In this document: piece by piece, positions 26,494 through 35,864 of the stretch
How positions within the stretch are numbered: position 1 is the stretch's first letter
Layout: every line of letters starts with the position of its first letter
Assembly (NCBI GenBank): GCA_019449415.1
Contig: JAGRPP010000027.1
Location: 1 to 64,000, forward strand
Source of the DNA: Geothrix sp.
Lineage (GTDB): Bacteria > Acidobacteriota > Holophagae > Holophagales > Holophagaceae
DNA: 64,000 nucleotides
Direction of reading: 5' to 3'
Notes under the pieces: generated by a model
Seen by the model: the letters and a program-made list of their open reading frames with translations, nothing else
Database searches by the model: none
What the model was told of the DNA's origin: nothing
Made by a program: the position numbers and the translations under genes

Positions 26494-26605
26494 TTGTCCA
26501 CAGATTCCACAGATTTCACAGATTGGAAAAGCAGAACGAAGGAATGGATGAACGAGGCGATTTCAGCAGTTGAATCTGTGTGAATCTGTGAAATCTGTGG
26601 ACGAA
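26494..26605. repeat. Long inverted repeat between hemB and hemL
   Basis: The left arm (26494-26524) contains gtccacagattccacag and then atttcacagatt. The right arm (26573-26605) contains the reverse complement, with aatctgtgtgaatctg and aaatctgtggac. The loop is about 48 bases. Each arm is itself built from CACAGATT units. As RNA it would form a long imperfect hairpin just 19 bases upstream of the hemL start, a plausible processing or attenuation site, though it may simply be a mobile repeat. Confidence 0.7.
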
Positions 26606-26612
26606 TCTTTAC

Positions 26613-27590
26613 CTAGGAGACCCATCCCTTTTCCACGGCCTCTCGGCCGGCGTAGGTGACGATCATGTCTGCGCCGGCGCGCCGGATGGCGAGGAGGTGC
26701 TCATACATCAGCTGGTCACCGTTCACCCAGCCCATCCGATCCGCCGCCTTGACGCTGCTGAACTCGCTGGACACATGGTAGGCGCAGATGGGCGCCAGCT
26801 GGGCTTCGCGCAGGCGCCAGATGAGATCGAGGTTCGGCAGGGCCGGCTTGACCATGAGCATGTCCGCCCCCTCCCCCACATCCAAGAGCGCGTCCCGCAG
26901 GCCCTCGCGGGCATTGCGGGGATCCATCTGGTAGGTCTTCCGGTCACCGAACTTGGGGCTGCTGTGGGCGGCTTCGCGGAAGGGGCCGTAGTAGGCGCCC
27001 GCATGCTTGATGGCGTAGCTGAGGATGCTGGTCTGGGTGAAGCCGTTCTGGTCGAGCAGGGCGCGGATCGCCGCCACGCGGCCATCCATCATGTCGCTGG
27101 GCGAGACCACATCGGCGCCTGCCTCGGCATGCCGCAGGGCCATTTCCGCCAGGATCGGCAGCGTCTCATCGTTCCGGACCAGGCCTTCCTCGTCCACGAG
27201 GCCGCAGTGGCCGTGGCTGGTGGCGCCGCAGAGACAGACATCCGTGATCACGATGAGGTCCGAGCCGAACGCCTTCTTCAGGGCCTTCACGGCCTGGGGA
27301 ACAACACCCTGCCGATCGCGGACATAGGCCGCATCGGGCGTCTTGGAGGCCTCTTCCGGCACGCCGAAAATCAGCACGCTGGAGAGCCCCTTCTTGAGAT
27401 CCTTCTCCACTTGGCGGACCGTGTCCTCCACGCCGGCATTGAAGATGCCCGGCATGCTGGAGATCTCGCTGCTGCCTGCCTGGGGCTGGACGAAGTGGCC
27501 CTGGATGAGGTGGCGAGCGCGAAGATCGGTCTCGGCCACCAGGTTGCGCATGGCGGCGCTGGTGCGAAGGCGGCGGGAGCGGTTCAGCAT
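26613..27590 (-). CDS. hemB: Delta-aminolevulinic acid dehydratase (porphobilinogen synthase)
   Basis: The 325-residue enzyme condenses two ALA molecules to porphobilinogen. The zinc site is complete (Cys119, Cys121 and Cys129 in DVCLCGATSHGHCG), so this is a zinc-dependent form. The two active-site lysines are Lys195 (SYAIKHAGAYYGPFRE) and Lys248 (MVKPALPNLD). The start at 27590 follows an excellent GGAGGAG and overlaps the hemD stop by seven bases. A longer in-frame opening to 27959 would lie inside hemD. Confidence 0.97.
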   Translation of the reverse strand: MLNRSRRLRTSAAMRNLVAETDLRARHLIQGHFVQPQAGSSEISSMPGIFNAGVEDTVRQVEKDLKKGLSSVLIFGVPEEASKTPDAAYVRDRQGVVPQAVKALKKAFGSDLIVITDVCLCGATSHGHCGLVDEEGLVRNDETLPILAEMALRHAEAGADVVSPSDMMDGRVAAIRALLDQNGFTQTSILSYAIKHAGAYYGPFREAAHSSPKFGDRKTYQMDPRNAREGLRDALLDVGEGADMLMVKPALPNLDLIWRLREAQLAPICAYHVSSEFSSVKAADRMGWVNGDQLMYEHLLAIRRAGADMIVTYAGREAVEKGWVS

Positions 27591-28276
27591 GGGGACTCCT
27601 CCTTCTTGAGATGCTGCGCGAGCATGGCCCATAACAGGCTGGGCTTCGGCTCGCAGTGGGCGTGGGCGGGGGCACCGGCCTTGGCGAAGGCCTCGGCGGT
27701 GGCCTCGCCCCAGGCGAAGCGCGTCACATCCCCGGCCAGGGGCGCGAGGATCTCGGCCTGGAGCGGGCTCAGGGCCAGCACGCCTTCGACCTTGGGCAGG
27801 GGCGGGAACGGCTCCCGGGGAGCCTCGCGGTGGGTGATCCAGGGATGGATGCGCCAGGCCGAATCCCGCGCGGCGACTTCCAGATACTCGCGGCTCCGCT
27901 CCCCCCGGGCGAGGATGAAGTCCCCACCCTGGGGAAACCGGGTCTGCAGCAGGTCCCACAGGGCTTCGGCCCGGGCCTCCGAGGGCAGCTGGACATCCAG
28001 GTCCTCCCGCCCCAGGGCATCCGCGGTGCCCGCGCCCTGGACCAGGCAGATCATCCCGGGAGGCAGGGCCGTGGCAGCCACCTTGGCTCCCGACGGACTC
28101 AGGACCAGCAGCGCCCGGACCTGATCCAGCGGCAGGGGAGGGACGCCCCCCGTGACCTTCAGGCAGGTGAACGAATAGGGAACCGGCCGCCAGCCGGCCT
28201 TGCGCACCGTGTCCGCCAGCGGATGCTGGGCGGGCCGGGCCAGCGCCAGGCGCGGGTGGTGGGCCGAGGGCGTCAT
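27584..28276 (-). CDS. hemD: Uroporphyrinogen-III synthase (divergent)
   Basis: The 230-residue protein is poorly conserved, as HemD usually is, but has the two-lobed pattern: LALARPAQHPLADTVRKAGWRPVPYS at the start, LLVLSPSGAKVAA, FILARGERSREYLEVAARDSAW at mid-length, ALSPLQAEIL and FAWGEATAEAFAKAGA at the end. It cyclises hydroxymethylbilane with inversion of ring D. The position between hemC and hemB, with overlapping start and stop codons on both sides, is stronger evidence than the sequence alone. Confidence 0.85.
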   Translation of the reverse strand: MTPSAHHPRLALARPAQHPLADTVRKAGWRPVPYSFTCLKVTGGVPPLPLDQVRALLVLSPSGAKVAATALPPGMICLVQGAGTADALGREDLDVQLPSEARAEALWDLLQTRFPQGGDFILARGERSREYLEVAARDSAWRIHPWITHREAPREPFPPLPKVEGVLALSPLQAEILAPLAGDVTRFAWGEATAEAFAKAGAPAHAHCEPKPSLLWAMLAQHLKKEESPC

Positions 28277-29151
28277 GAGAGGCCGATGCCCTTCAGGACA
28301 CGCGCCAACAGATCCCGGTCATCCGTCCCCCGGGCCTCGGCCCGGCGGAGCTCGCCATCCGGTGCGTAGGCGGCCTGGAGCAGCAGCGACCCATCCGCCT
28401 GCGGAGTGGCCAGCGCCCCCAGCGGCTGCTGGCAGCCGCCGCCGATGCCGGCCAGCACCTGGCGCTCCAGGGCCACGCAGCGGGCGGTCATGGCGTCATG
28501 GATTTCGGCCAGGGCTTCGATCAGGTCGGGACGGTCGGCGCGGGCCTCCGCCAGCAGGGCGCCCTGCCCCGGTGCCGAAGGCAGCTCCGCCGCCGTGAGC
28601 GGGCGAACCGTCAGCCCCGAGAGGTCCAGGCCCAGCCGCTTCAGGCCTGCCGCGGCGAGCATGGTGGCATGCACGGGCTCGTCCCGGAGGATGCCGTCGC
28701 GCACACGCTGGAGGCGCGTCTGGACATTGCCCCGGATCCAGGTGAAGCGGGCCTTGGGGAACAGCTGGCTCAGCACGCGCTCGCGGCGCACGGCGCTGGT
28801 GCCGATGACCAGGTCCTCTGGGGCGTCCGGCCGCATCACCAGCCAGTCCGAAGGATCCTCGCGATGGGGGATGCAGGCTGGCACGATGCCGGCCGGCCGT
28901 TCCAGCGACACATCCTTGAGGCTGTGGATGAGCAGGTCCGCGTGGCCGCCGGCCATGGCGTCCTCCAGCTCCTTGGTGAAGAAGCCGCCGCCCACCTGCT
29001 TGTCGAGGGGCCCCTGCAGCCACTGGTCGCCGGAGGTGGAGAATTTACGCCACGACACTTCGTAGCCCTTCGATTCGAGGAACCTCACCATCGGCTCGGC
29101 CTGGCCGACGGCCAGGGCGGATCCTCGGGTGGCGACCGTGACATGTCTCAT
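28273..29151 (-). CDS. hemC: Hydroxymethylbilane synthase (porphobilinogen deaminase)
   Basis: The 292-residue enzyme polymerises four porphobilinogens. It begins VTVATRGSALAVGQAE and has the catalytic Asp in HSLKDV, substrate-binding arginines in IGTSAVRRERVL and IRGNVQTRLQR, APGQGAL, and the cysteine that carries the dipyrromethane cofactor, Cys240 in GIGGGCQQPLGA. Both ends overlap neighbours by four bases (hemA and hemD), so hemA-hemC-hemD-hemB is a tightly coupled unit. Confidence 0.97.
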   Translation of the reverse strand: MRHVTVATRGSALAVGQAEPMVRFLESKGYEVSWRKFSTSGDQWLQGPLDKQVGGGFFTKELEDAMAGGHADLLIHSLKDVSLERPAGIVPACIPHREDPSDWLVMRPDAPEDLVIGTSAVRRERVLSQLFPKARFTWIRGNVQTRLQRVRDGILRDEPVHATMLAAAGLKRLGLDLSGLTVRPLTAAELPSAPGQGALLAEARADRPDLIEALAEIHDAMTARCVALERQVLAGIGGGCQQPLGALATPQADGSLLLQAAYAPDGELRRAEARGTDDRDLLARVLKGIGLS

Positions 29152-30353
29152 GGCTTGACCACCTCTCCATCTGCGTTGGGCTTGGGCTGGGTCTGGATCA
29201 GGGCGCGGAACGCCAGGGTGCGGCCCCGGGACAGGATCTCCTTGAGGGCCTCGCGCTGGGCTTCGTCGAGCCCCTGCATGGAGTCCTCGAGCGCCTTCAC
29301 TTCGGCCTCCAGGGCACCCCAGGCCGAATCCAGGCGCTCCTGGGCCGAGGCCAGGTGGCGCTTGTGGGCCCGCCCGTGGGCCCGGTGGCGCAGGCGCCCC
29401 GCGGCCCCCACGAGGAAGGACTCGGCCTTGAGGGCGGCTTCCGCCCGCTGGGCCCGCGCCGTGGTGGTCTGCGCGAGGAAGGCCGTGAGATCCACCCGGT
29501 GGACCCAGGGCAGCTGCTCCAGGCCCGGTTCCGAGTCCGGCGGCAGCGCCAGGTCGAGAATACGCAGGATCGGGCGCTTGAGGGTCTGCCAGGCATCCAG
29601 CGTGAAGATCGGCTCGGGGGCGGCCGTGGCGCTGACGATGGCATCGAAGCCCAGGGGATCCCGCTGGAGCTGGGCCAGCTCCACGACGGGCAGCCCCAGG
29701 GGCTCTGCCAGCTCGTGGGCCTTGCTTCGGGTCCGATTGGCCACGACGACCTTGAATCCCCGCTCCGGCAGGCGCTGGGCGAGGTACTGCGTCATGGGGC
29801 CCACGCCGACCAGGGCGACGGAGGCCCCCGCGGGGAGGCCTTCGCAGAGATGCTTCAGGGCCACGGTGGCGACGCTGACATTGCCGTCCGCCAGGCCCAG
29901 GCGGGACCGCAGGCGCTGGCCCTCGCGGATCACATCCTCGAACACGGCATGGGCCTCTTCGCCGGCCACGCCCACCTGGCGTGCCTGCTCGAGGGAATCC
30001 TTCATCTGGCCGGGGATTTCACGGTCGCCGAGGTTGGCGGATTCCAACCCAGCCGACATCGCCAGCAGGTGGACCCACGCCTGTTCACCCTCGTAGCGCC
30101 GCACGCCAGGTCCCGGGTCCAGGGCTGCGGGATTTCCGCCCCAGACCAGCCACAGCACCCGCTGGCAGGTGGCCAGGTAGACCAGTTCGCGGGCGCCGGT
30201 CTGCTTCTGCCATTCCCGGAGCCGGGCCGGTACGCCATCCCGGACCACATGCTGCGCCACCACGTCCAGATCGTGGATGGGGGCGTGAAAGCTGATCAGC
30301 ACGGGTTCCATATCGGACCCCATGATCAGTTCAGGCGAACGGGGCTCCGTCAT
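29148..30353 (-). CDS. hemA: Glutamyl-tRNA reductase
   Basis: This enzyme reduces glutamyl-tRNA to glutamate-1-semialdehyde with NADPH, the first committed step of heme synthesis by the C5 route. The 401-residue product has the catalytic cysteine in YLATCQR (family usual: TCNR), SANLGDREIPGQMKDS, the NADPH-binding VALVGVGPMTQYLAQRLP and a C-terminal helical dimerisation region. The start at 30353 is an ATG; TTG at 30374 and ATGs at 30323 and 30311 are alternatives. The likely redox or heme control at this gene cannot be seen in the sequence. Confidence 0.94.
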   Translation of the reverse strand: MTEPRSPELIMGSDMEPVLISFHAPIHDLDVVAQHVVRDGVPARLREWQKQTGARELVYLATCQRVLWLVWGGNPAALDPGPGVRRYEGEQAWVHLLAMSAGLESANLGDREIPGQMKDSLEQARQVGVAGEEAHAVFEDVIREGQRLRSRLGLADGNVSVATVALKHLCEGLPAGASVALVGVGPMTQYLAQRLPERGFKVVVANRTRSKAHELAEPLGLPVVELAQLQRDPLGFDAIVSATAAPEPIFTLDAWQTLKRPILRILDLALPPDSEPGLEQLPWVHRVDLTAFLAQTTTARAQRAEAALKAESFLVGAAGRLRHRAHGRAHKRHLASAQERLDSAWGALEAEVKALEDSMQGLDEAQREALKEILSRGRTLAFRALIQTQPKPNADGEVVKP

Positions 30354-30386
30354 CGCTTCGTCACACCTTTTCAAAAGTGGCCGTCA

Positions 30387-31517
30387 TCACAACGGACGCG
30401 CCAGGAGCGCGTCCACCGCGGTCCAGTCCCATTCGCCAAGGGCGGCCACGGATCCCTCACGGAGCGACTGCTGCGTCAGCCAGGCGTCGTAGATCACCAG
30501 GGCGCACATGGCCTCCGCCACCGGCACGATACGGGGCGCGATGCAGGGATCGTGGCGCCCCTTCGTGGAGATGTCCGCAGGTTGGCCGGCGCGGTCGATG
30601 GTCTTCTGGGCCTTGGCGATCGAGCTGGTGGGCTTCACCGCCAGCCGCACCACCACGGGCGCGCCCGTGCTGATGCCGCCCAGGGTGCCGCCGGCATCGT
30701 TCTTCATCGGCCCCGCGGGGCCCAGGGGATCGTTGTTCTCGCTGCCCCGCCGTCGCGCGCTCTCGAACCCCGCGCCCAGTTCCACGCCCTTCACCGCCCC
30801 GATGGACATGCAGGCCAGGGCCAGCAGACCATCCAGCTTGCCGAAGGCAGGGTCGCCGAGACCGACCGGCAGCCCCTCGATCCAGACTTCGCACACGCCC
30901 CCCACGCTGTCGCCCTCCGCCCGGGCGGCCTCCACCGCGGCTCGCTGGGAGGCAAAGGCCTCGCCATCTGCCACCCGGAGCGGGTTGGACTCCACGAAGG
31001 CCCAGTCCACGGCCGTTCCGGCGATTCCCGCGATCTCCCGGTTGAAGCCACGCACCGTCACGCCGAGGGCCGCCAGCTGCTGCTTGGCCCAGGCCCCCGC
31101 GGCCACCCGGGCCAAGGTCTCCCGGCCGCTGCTCCGCCCGCCGCCCCGTGGATCACGGAGGCCGTACTTGCGATCGTAGGTGAGATCCGCGTGGCCCGGC
31201 CGGAAGAGGTCTGCAATGGCCTGGTAGTCACTGCTCTTCTGGTTTTCGTTGAACACCGCCAGCGCGATGGGATGCCCCGTGGTCAGCCCCTCAAATACGC
31301 CGCTCAACACCTGCACGCGGTCTGCCTCGCTCCGGGGCGTCACCAGGTCCGACTGGCCGGGCCTGCGCCGATCCAGCTCCCTCTGGATGGCCTCCACATC
31401 GAAGGGCAGCCCGGGTTTCACCCCATCCATCACGACGCCGACCGCGGCCCCATGGCTCTCCCCGAAGGTGAGGATGCGGAAGGCCCGGCCGAAGGTGGAG
31501 GGGGAATCGAAGAGCAT
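30387..31517 (-). CDS. aroC: Chorismate synthase
   Basis: The 376-residue FMN enzyme makes chorismate from EPSP, the last step of the shikimate pathway. The family marks are FGRAFRILTFGESHGAAVG at the start, RRRPGQ, DPRGGGRSSGRETLARVAAGA, and near the end STKGRHDPCIAPR. Length fits. It sits 33 bases before hemA and 15 bases after the glycosyltransferase stop, so it may share the transcript. Chorismate also feeds menaquinone through the futalosine route, for which mqnE is found at 41466. Confidence 0.96.
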   Translation of the reverse strand: MLFDSPSTFGRAFRILTFGESHGAAVGVVMDGVKPGLPFDVEAIQRELDRRRPGQSDLVTPRSEADRVQVLSGVFEGLTTGHPIALAVFNENQKSSDYQAIADLFRPGHADLTYDRKYGLRDPRGGGRSSGRETLARVAAGAWAKQQLAALGVTVRGFNREIAGIAGTAVDWAFVESNPLRVADGEAFASQRAAVEAARAEGDSVGGVCEVWIEGLPVGLGDPAFGKLDGLLALACMSIGAVKGVELGAGFESARRRGSENNDPLGPAGPMKNDAGGTLGGISTGAPVVVRLAVKPTSSIAKAQKTIDRAGQPADISTKGRHDPCIAPRIVPVAEAMCALVIYDAWLTQQSLREGSVAALGEWDWTAVDALLARPL

Positions 31518-31532
31518 CGAACCAGTCTACCT

Positions 31533-32759
31533 TCAGGCTTCCCGCAGCAGCGCCATCAACTGGGGCCCCACGGCCTCAACGCTGTACCGGCTGCGGCAGG
31601 CGCGATCCGCCACGGCCCGGCGACGGTCCGCCTCCGCGTCATCCAGGCTCCAGATCTCATGGAGGGCCCCGGCCAGCGCCTCCGGTGCGAAGGCATCCAC
31701 CGCCCATCCGAGGCGGCCGCCATCCAGGATCTCCAGAGGACCGCCGTGATCCGGTCCCACCAGGAGCAGCCCCTTGGCGGCGGCTTCCGGATAGACCATG
31801 CCGAACGGTTCGTCCAGCGTGAGCAGGGCGAAGACATCGCAGGCCTCATAGACCCAGAGGAGTTCCTCGTCGGGAAGATAGCCGTGGAAGCGGACGGAAC
31901 CGGCGGGGCAGAGGTCCGCGGCCAGGGCTTCCAGGCGCGTCCGGAACGGCCCCGTCCCCACCACATGGAGTTCGCAGGGCACGGGGCTGGCCACCTGGAA
32001 CTGCTGGAAACCGCGAATGACCGTATCGATGTTCTTCAGGACCTCGAGCCGCGAGTGGACCAGCACCCGCCGCACGGACCGCTCCAGCCCACTGCGGTTC
32101 CGCCCCCCTTCGGGGAAGCGCACGATGGGATAGATCACCTCGTCCCGGCAGCGGCCGTAAATCCGCCGCGCATTGTCCCGGCTGAACTCGCTGATGGCGT
32201 AGATGAGGTCGAGCCCCCGCGTGACCTCCAGGTCGTAGGTGTGACGGGCCCTGAGGCTCGTGTTGCGCCTCATCCCCTGATCGTGGCCCTCGAGGGCGAG
32301 GGAGAAGGCGCGGGTGGCTTCCTCCGGACCTTCGCCGAGCGTGGCGGCCAGACGCGCGGCCAGGGCCGGATTCGCGTTCCTCATGTGGATGCTTCGCGGT
32401 GGCTCATTGCACTGCCAGATCTTGCGACTCTGGATGGGCGCGGCCCCGAGCATGGCGCTGGCCGGGAAGTTGTGGGCGATCACCAGGTCGTACGGCTTCA
32501 GCGCCTCGGCGGCGCGAAGCCCCCGCCGCCGGAGCTTGGCCAGGCGACCCAGGCCGTACAGAGGATCGGACCAGTGCCGCTTCAACACTGTGCGCACGGG
32601 AATCCCCGCCAGCCGCTCGGACCAGCGGGCCTCATCGAACCCGAGGGTCACGATTTCCGGCCCGGCCCCCTGAGCCCGGAAATGCTGCGCCTGCGCCGCC
32701 ACCAGGAGTTCGGCGCCGCCCACGGCCTCGAAAGCTGGATGAAAGATGCCAAGGCGCAT
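31533..32759 (-). CDS. Glycosyltransferase, GT4 family
   Basis: The 408-residue enzyme has a two-domain GT-B plan. The N-terminal acceptor lobe begins MRLGIFHPAFEAVGGAELLV, with the GG loop; the C-terminal donor lobe has RVLVHSRLEVLKNIDTVIRGF and VVGTGPFRTRLEAL, RFHGYLPDEELLWVYEACDVFALLTLDEPFGMVYPEAAAKG (the GT4 E-x7-E region). It probably adds a sugar to a surface polysaccharide; GDP-deoxyhexose genes start divergently 143 bases away. A GGAGGGG ribosome-binding site precedes the start. It may be the first gene of the aroC-hem transcript. Confidence 0.88.
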   Translation of the reverse strand: MRLGIFHPAFEAVGGAELLVAAQAQHFRAQGAGPEIVTLGFDEARWSERLAGIPVRTVLKRHWSDPLYGLGRLAKLRRRGLRAAEALKPYDLVIAHNFPASAMLGAAPIQSRKIWQCNEPPRSIHMRNANPALAARLAATLGEGPEEATRAFSLALEGHDQGMRRNTSLRARHTYDLEVTRGLDLIYAISEFSRDNARRIYGRCRDEVIYPIVRFPEGGRNRSGLERSVRRVLVHSRLEVLKNIDTVIRGFQQFQVASPVPCELHVVGTGPFRTRLEALAADLCPAGSVRFHGYLPDEELLWVYEACDVFALLTLDEPFGMVYPEAAAKGLLLVGPDHGGPLEILDGGRLGWAVDAFAPEALAGALHEIWSLDDAEADRRRAVADRACRSRYSVEAVGPQLMALLREA

Positions 32760-32902
32760 CAGGTCCCCTCCACATACCGCGCCATCACCGCTCTGCCCGG
32801 GAAAGCCTAGATGCTAGCATTTCGCCAAGCCTCGCCAGGCGATGCCCACGCCCGGCCCCGGCGGAGTTGGAGCCGCCACCGATGAACGCTGGAGAGACAT
32901 GC

Positions 32903-33772
32903 ATGAAAGTCCTGGTGGTGGGAGGCTCCGGTTTCATCGGCAGGGCCCTGGCGGCCCGACTTCTGGATGCGGGTCACGAGGTCGACATCTGGGACCGGGT
33001 CCGGGGTGAGGAAGGCCCGCGGCTGCGGTGCCACGCCGTGGACCTGCTCGGCGACGGGGATCTCCCTCGGCCCACGGGCCGCCCGTGGGATGCGGCTTTC
33101 CACCTCGCGGCCTATTCGGTTCCCGGCATGGCATGGACCCAGGACCTGATCATGGCCAACCTCCGCATGACGGCGCGGGTCTTCGATCACTTGGCGGAAG
33201 CGGCGCCCGGGTGCCGGGCCATCTTCACCTCCAGCGCCTTCGTCTACGCCCCGGCCTCCCATCGGATCCAGGAGACGGATCCCCTCGGAGCCGTCCATCC
33301 CTACGCCCTCTCCAAGCACCTGGGGGAAACTTGGGCCTTGAGTCACCAGCAGGCTCTAAGAGTGTTCATCGTGCGCCCTTTCAACCAGGTCGGCCCCGGC
33401 ATGGCCGCCGGCCTGCTCGTGCCTGAGCTGATGGAGCGCATCCGGGGCGGCGAGAATCCCATCCGGATGCGAGGCCGGGACGACATCCGCGATTTCCTCG
33501 ACTGGCGGGACGCCATGGATGCCTACCTGCGGCTCCTGGAAGTCGATGCGCCCAGCGGCTCCATCTGGAACCTCTGTTCAGGGCGCGCCACCCGGGTGTC
33601 CGAGCTGGTCCGCGCCCTGCTCCTGGCCTGTGGCCGGGATTACCCGATCGCGTTCGCTGATCCGGCCGTGGAATCCATGGTCGGTGACCCTTCCCGCCTC
33701 ATGGCGGCGACGGGATGGGCCCCTTCCCGCAGCCTGCAGGACACCGCCGAAGCCATCGCCACCGCCCGGTGA
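32903..33772 (+). CDS. NAD(P)-dependent sugar-nucleotide reductase, Rmd-like
   Basis: The 289-residue short-chain dehydrogenase has the GGSGFIG nucleotide loop (residues 7-13), FHLAAYS, the catalytic Ser and the Tyr-x3-Lys motif (PYALSKHLGE), and RPFNQVGPG, a pattern shared with GDP-4-keto-6-deoxy-D-mannose reductases. The next gene is gmd, whose product is the substrate of Rmd, so GDP-D-rhamnose synthesis is the best guess. A 4-epimerising GDP-fucose route or plain epimerase is possible. The ATG at 32903 is preferred over 32882 because GGAGAG stands seven bases before it. Confidence 0.78.
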   Translation: MKVLVVGGSGFIGRALAARLLDAGHEVDIWDRVRGEEGPRLRCHAVDLLGDGDLPRPTGRPWDAAFHLAAYSVPGMAWTQDLIMANLRMTARVFDHLAEAAPGCRAIFTSSAFVYAPASHRIQETDPLGAVHPYALSKHLGETWALSHQQALRVFIVRPFNQVGPGMAAGLLVPELMERIRGGENPIRMRGRDDIRDFLDWRDAMDAYLRLLEVDAPSGSIWNLCSGRATRVSELVRALLLACGRDYPIAFADPAVESMVGDPSRLMAATGWAPSRSLQDTAEAIATAR

Positions 33773-33847
33773 GGCGGCCCCGGCCTGCCCTTCCTTCCAC
33801 CCCGCCCGACCGGTAAAGTGAAGGTTTCCATTCGATCCGAGGAACCC

Positions 33848-34891
<1,044 letters not shown>

Positions 34892-34895
34892 TCCC

Positions 34896-35864
34896 ATGAG
34901 CGGAGGGTTCAAGGGGTTTTTCCAGCGCCTGGGCCGCATCGGGTCCAGCCGCCACAAGCGCAGAATCCACTACATCAAGGCCGAGATGGTGGGCCTCCGC
35001 CGCCAGATGGCCGCCGCCCTCGAACTCGCCGGTGGGGCCGAAGCACGGCGCGTGGCGGCCCTGCCGCCCCGCACGCCGCTTTCGGAGACGGAATTCAAGG
35101 TCTATTCCCAGTTCGGGGACGACGGCATCATCCAATATCTCATCAGCCACCTCCCCGCCATTCCGACCTTCGTGGAATTCGGCGTGGAGGACTACACCGA
35201 GGCCAACACCCGCTTCCTCCTGGCCCACAACCAGTGGCGGGGTTTGATCCTGGACGGCCGGCCCGACCTGGATGCCGTCGTGGCGGCCCAGGGTCTTCCG
35301 ATGCTCTACGACCTTGAGGTGCGCAGCGCCTTCATCACCGCCGAGAACATCAACGACCTGATTCTAGGGGCCGGATTTTCCGGGGAGATCGGGCTCCTCA
35401 GCATCGACATCGACGGGAATGACTACTGGGCGTGGAGGGCCATCACCTGCGTCCAGCCCCAGATCGTCGTCGCCGAATACAACGCGGTGTTCGGGCCGGA
35501 CCGGGCGATCACCATCCCCTACTCGCCGGCGTTCGAACGCCGCCAGGCCCACCACTCCTACCTCTATTTCGGCGCTTCCCTCCGCGCGCTCTGCCAGCTC
35601 GCCGAAGAGAAGGAGTACGCCTTCGTGGGCTGCAACGAGGCCGGCAACAACGCCTACTTCGTCCGCCAGGACCTGGCGGGATCCTTCCAGGTCGTCTCGC
35701 CCGAGGCGGGCTTCGTGGACAGCCGGTTCCGCGAGTCCCGCGACGAACAGGGCCGCATGAACCGGTTGACCGGGTCTGCCCGGCTGGAGGCCATCGCCGA
35801 TCTACCCGTGGTGGATCTGGAATCCGGCCGGACCATCCCGCTGCGGGATCTGCGGTCCCGATGA
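34896..35864 (+). CDS. SAM-fold protein of polysaccharide clusters, FkbM-like, function unknown
   Basis: The 322-residue protein has a basic N-terminal helix region and then a Rossmann-like core: TFVEFGVEDYTEANTRFLL (possible SAM loop), GLILDGRPD, GLLSIDIDGNDYWAW and VVAEYNAVFG. The pattern FVEFGV with IDIDGNDYW is seen in hypothetical proteins of LPS and capsule loci and resembles FkbM-type methyltransferases. It starts four bases after gmd and overlaps the cyclophilin gene (ATGA). A sugar O-methyltransferase role fits but is inference. Confidence 0.6.
   Translation: MSGGFKGFFQRLGRIGSSRHKRRIHYIKAEMVGLRRQMAAALELAGGAEARRVAALPPRTPLSETEFKVYSQFGDDGIIQYLISHLPAIPTFVEFGVEDYTEANTRFLLAHNQWRGLILDGRPDLDAVVAAQGLPMLYDLEVRSAFITAENINDLILGAGFSGEIGLLSIDIDGNDYWAWRAITCVQPQIVVAEYNAVFGPDRAITIPYSPAFERRQAHHSYLYFGASLRALCQLAEEKEYAFVGCNEAGNNAYFVRQDLAGSFQVVSPEAGFVDSRFRESRDEQGRMNRLTGSARLEAIADLPVVDLESGRTIPLRDLRSR

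Noticed and set aside
25155..26605. Possible CRISPR-like or riboswitch element in the hem operon
   Set aside because: Units are 8-10 bases and continuous, with no 25-40 base repeats or unique spacers; no conserved riboswitch core was recognised.
32811..32820. Perfect ten-base palindrome ATGCTAGCAT between the glycosyltransferase and rmd-like genes
   Set aside because: A ten-base palindrome alone is not significant; no regulator gene is next to it and no second copy was seen.
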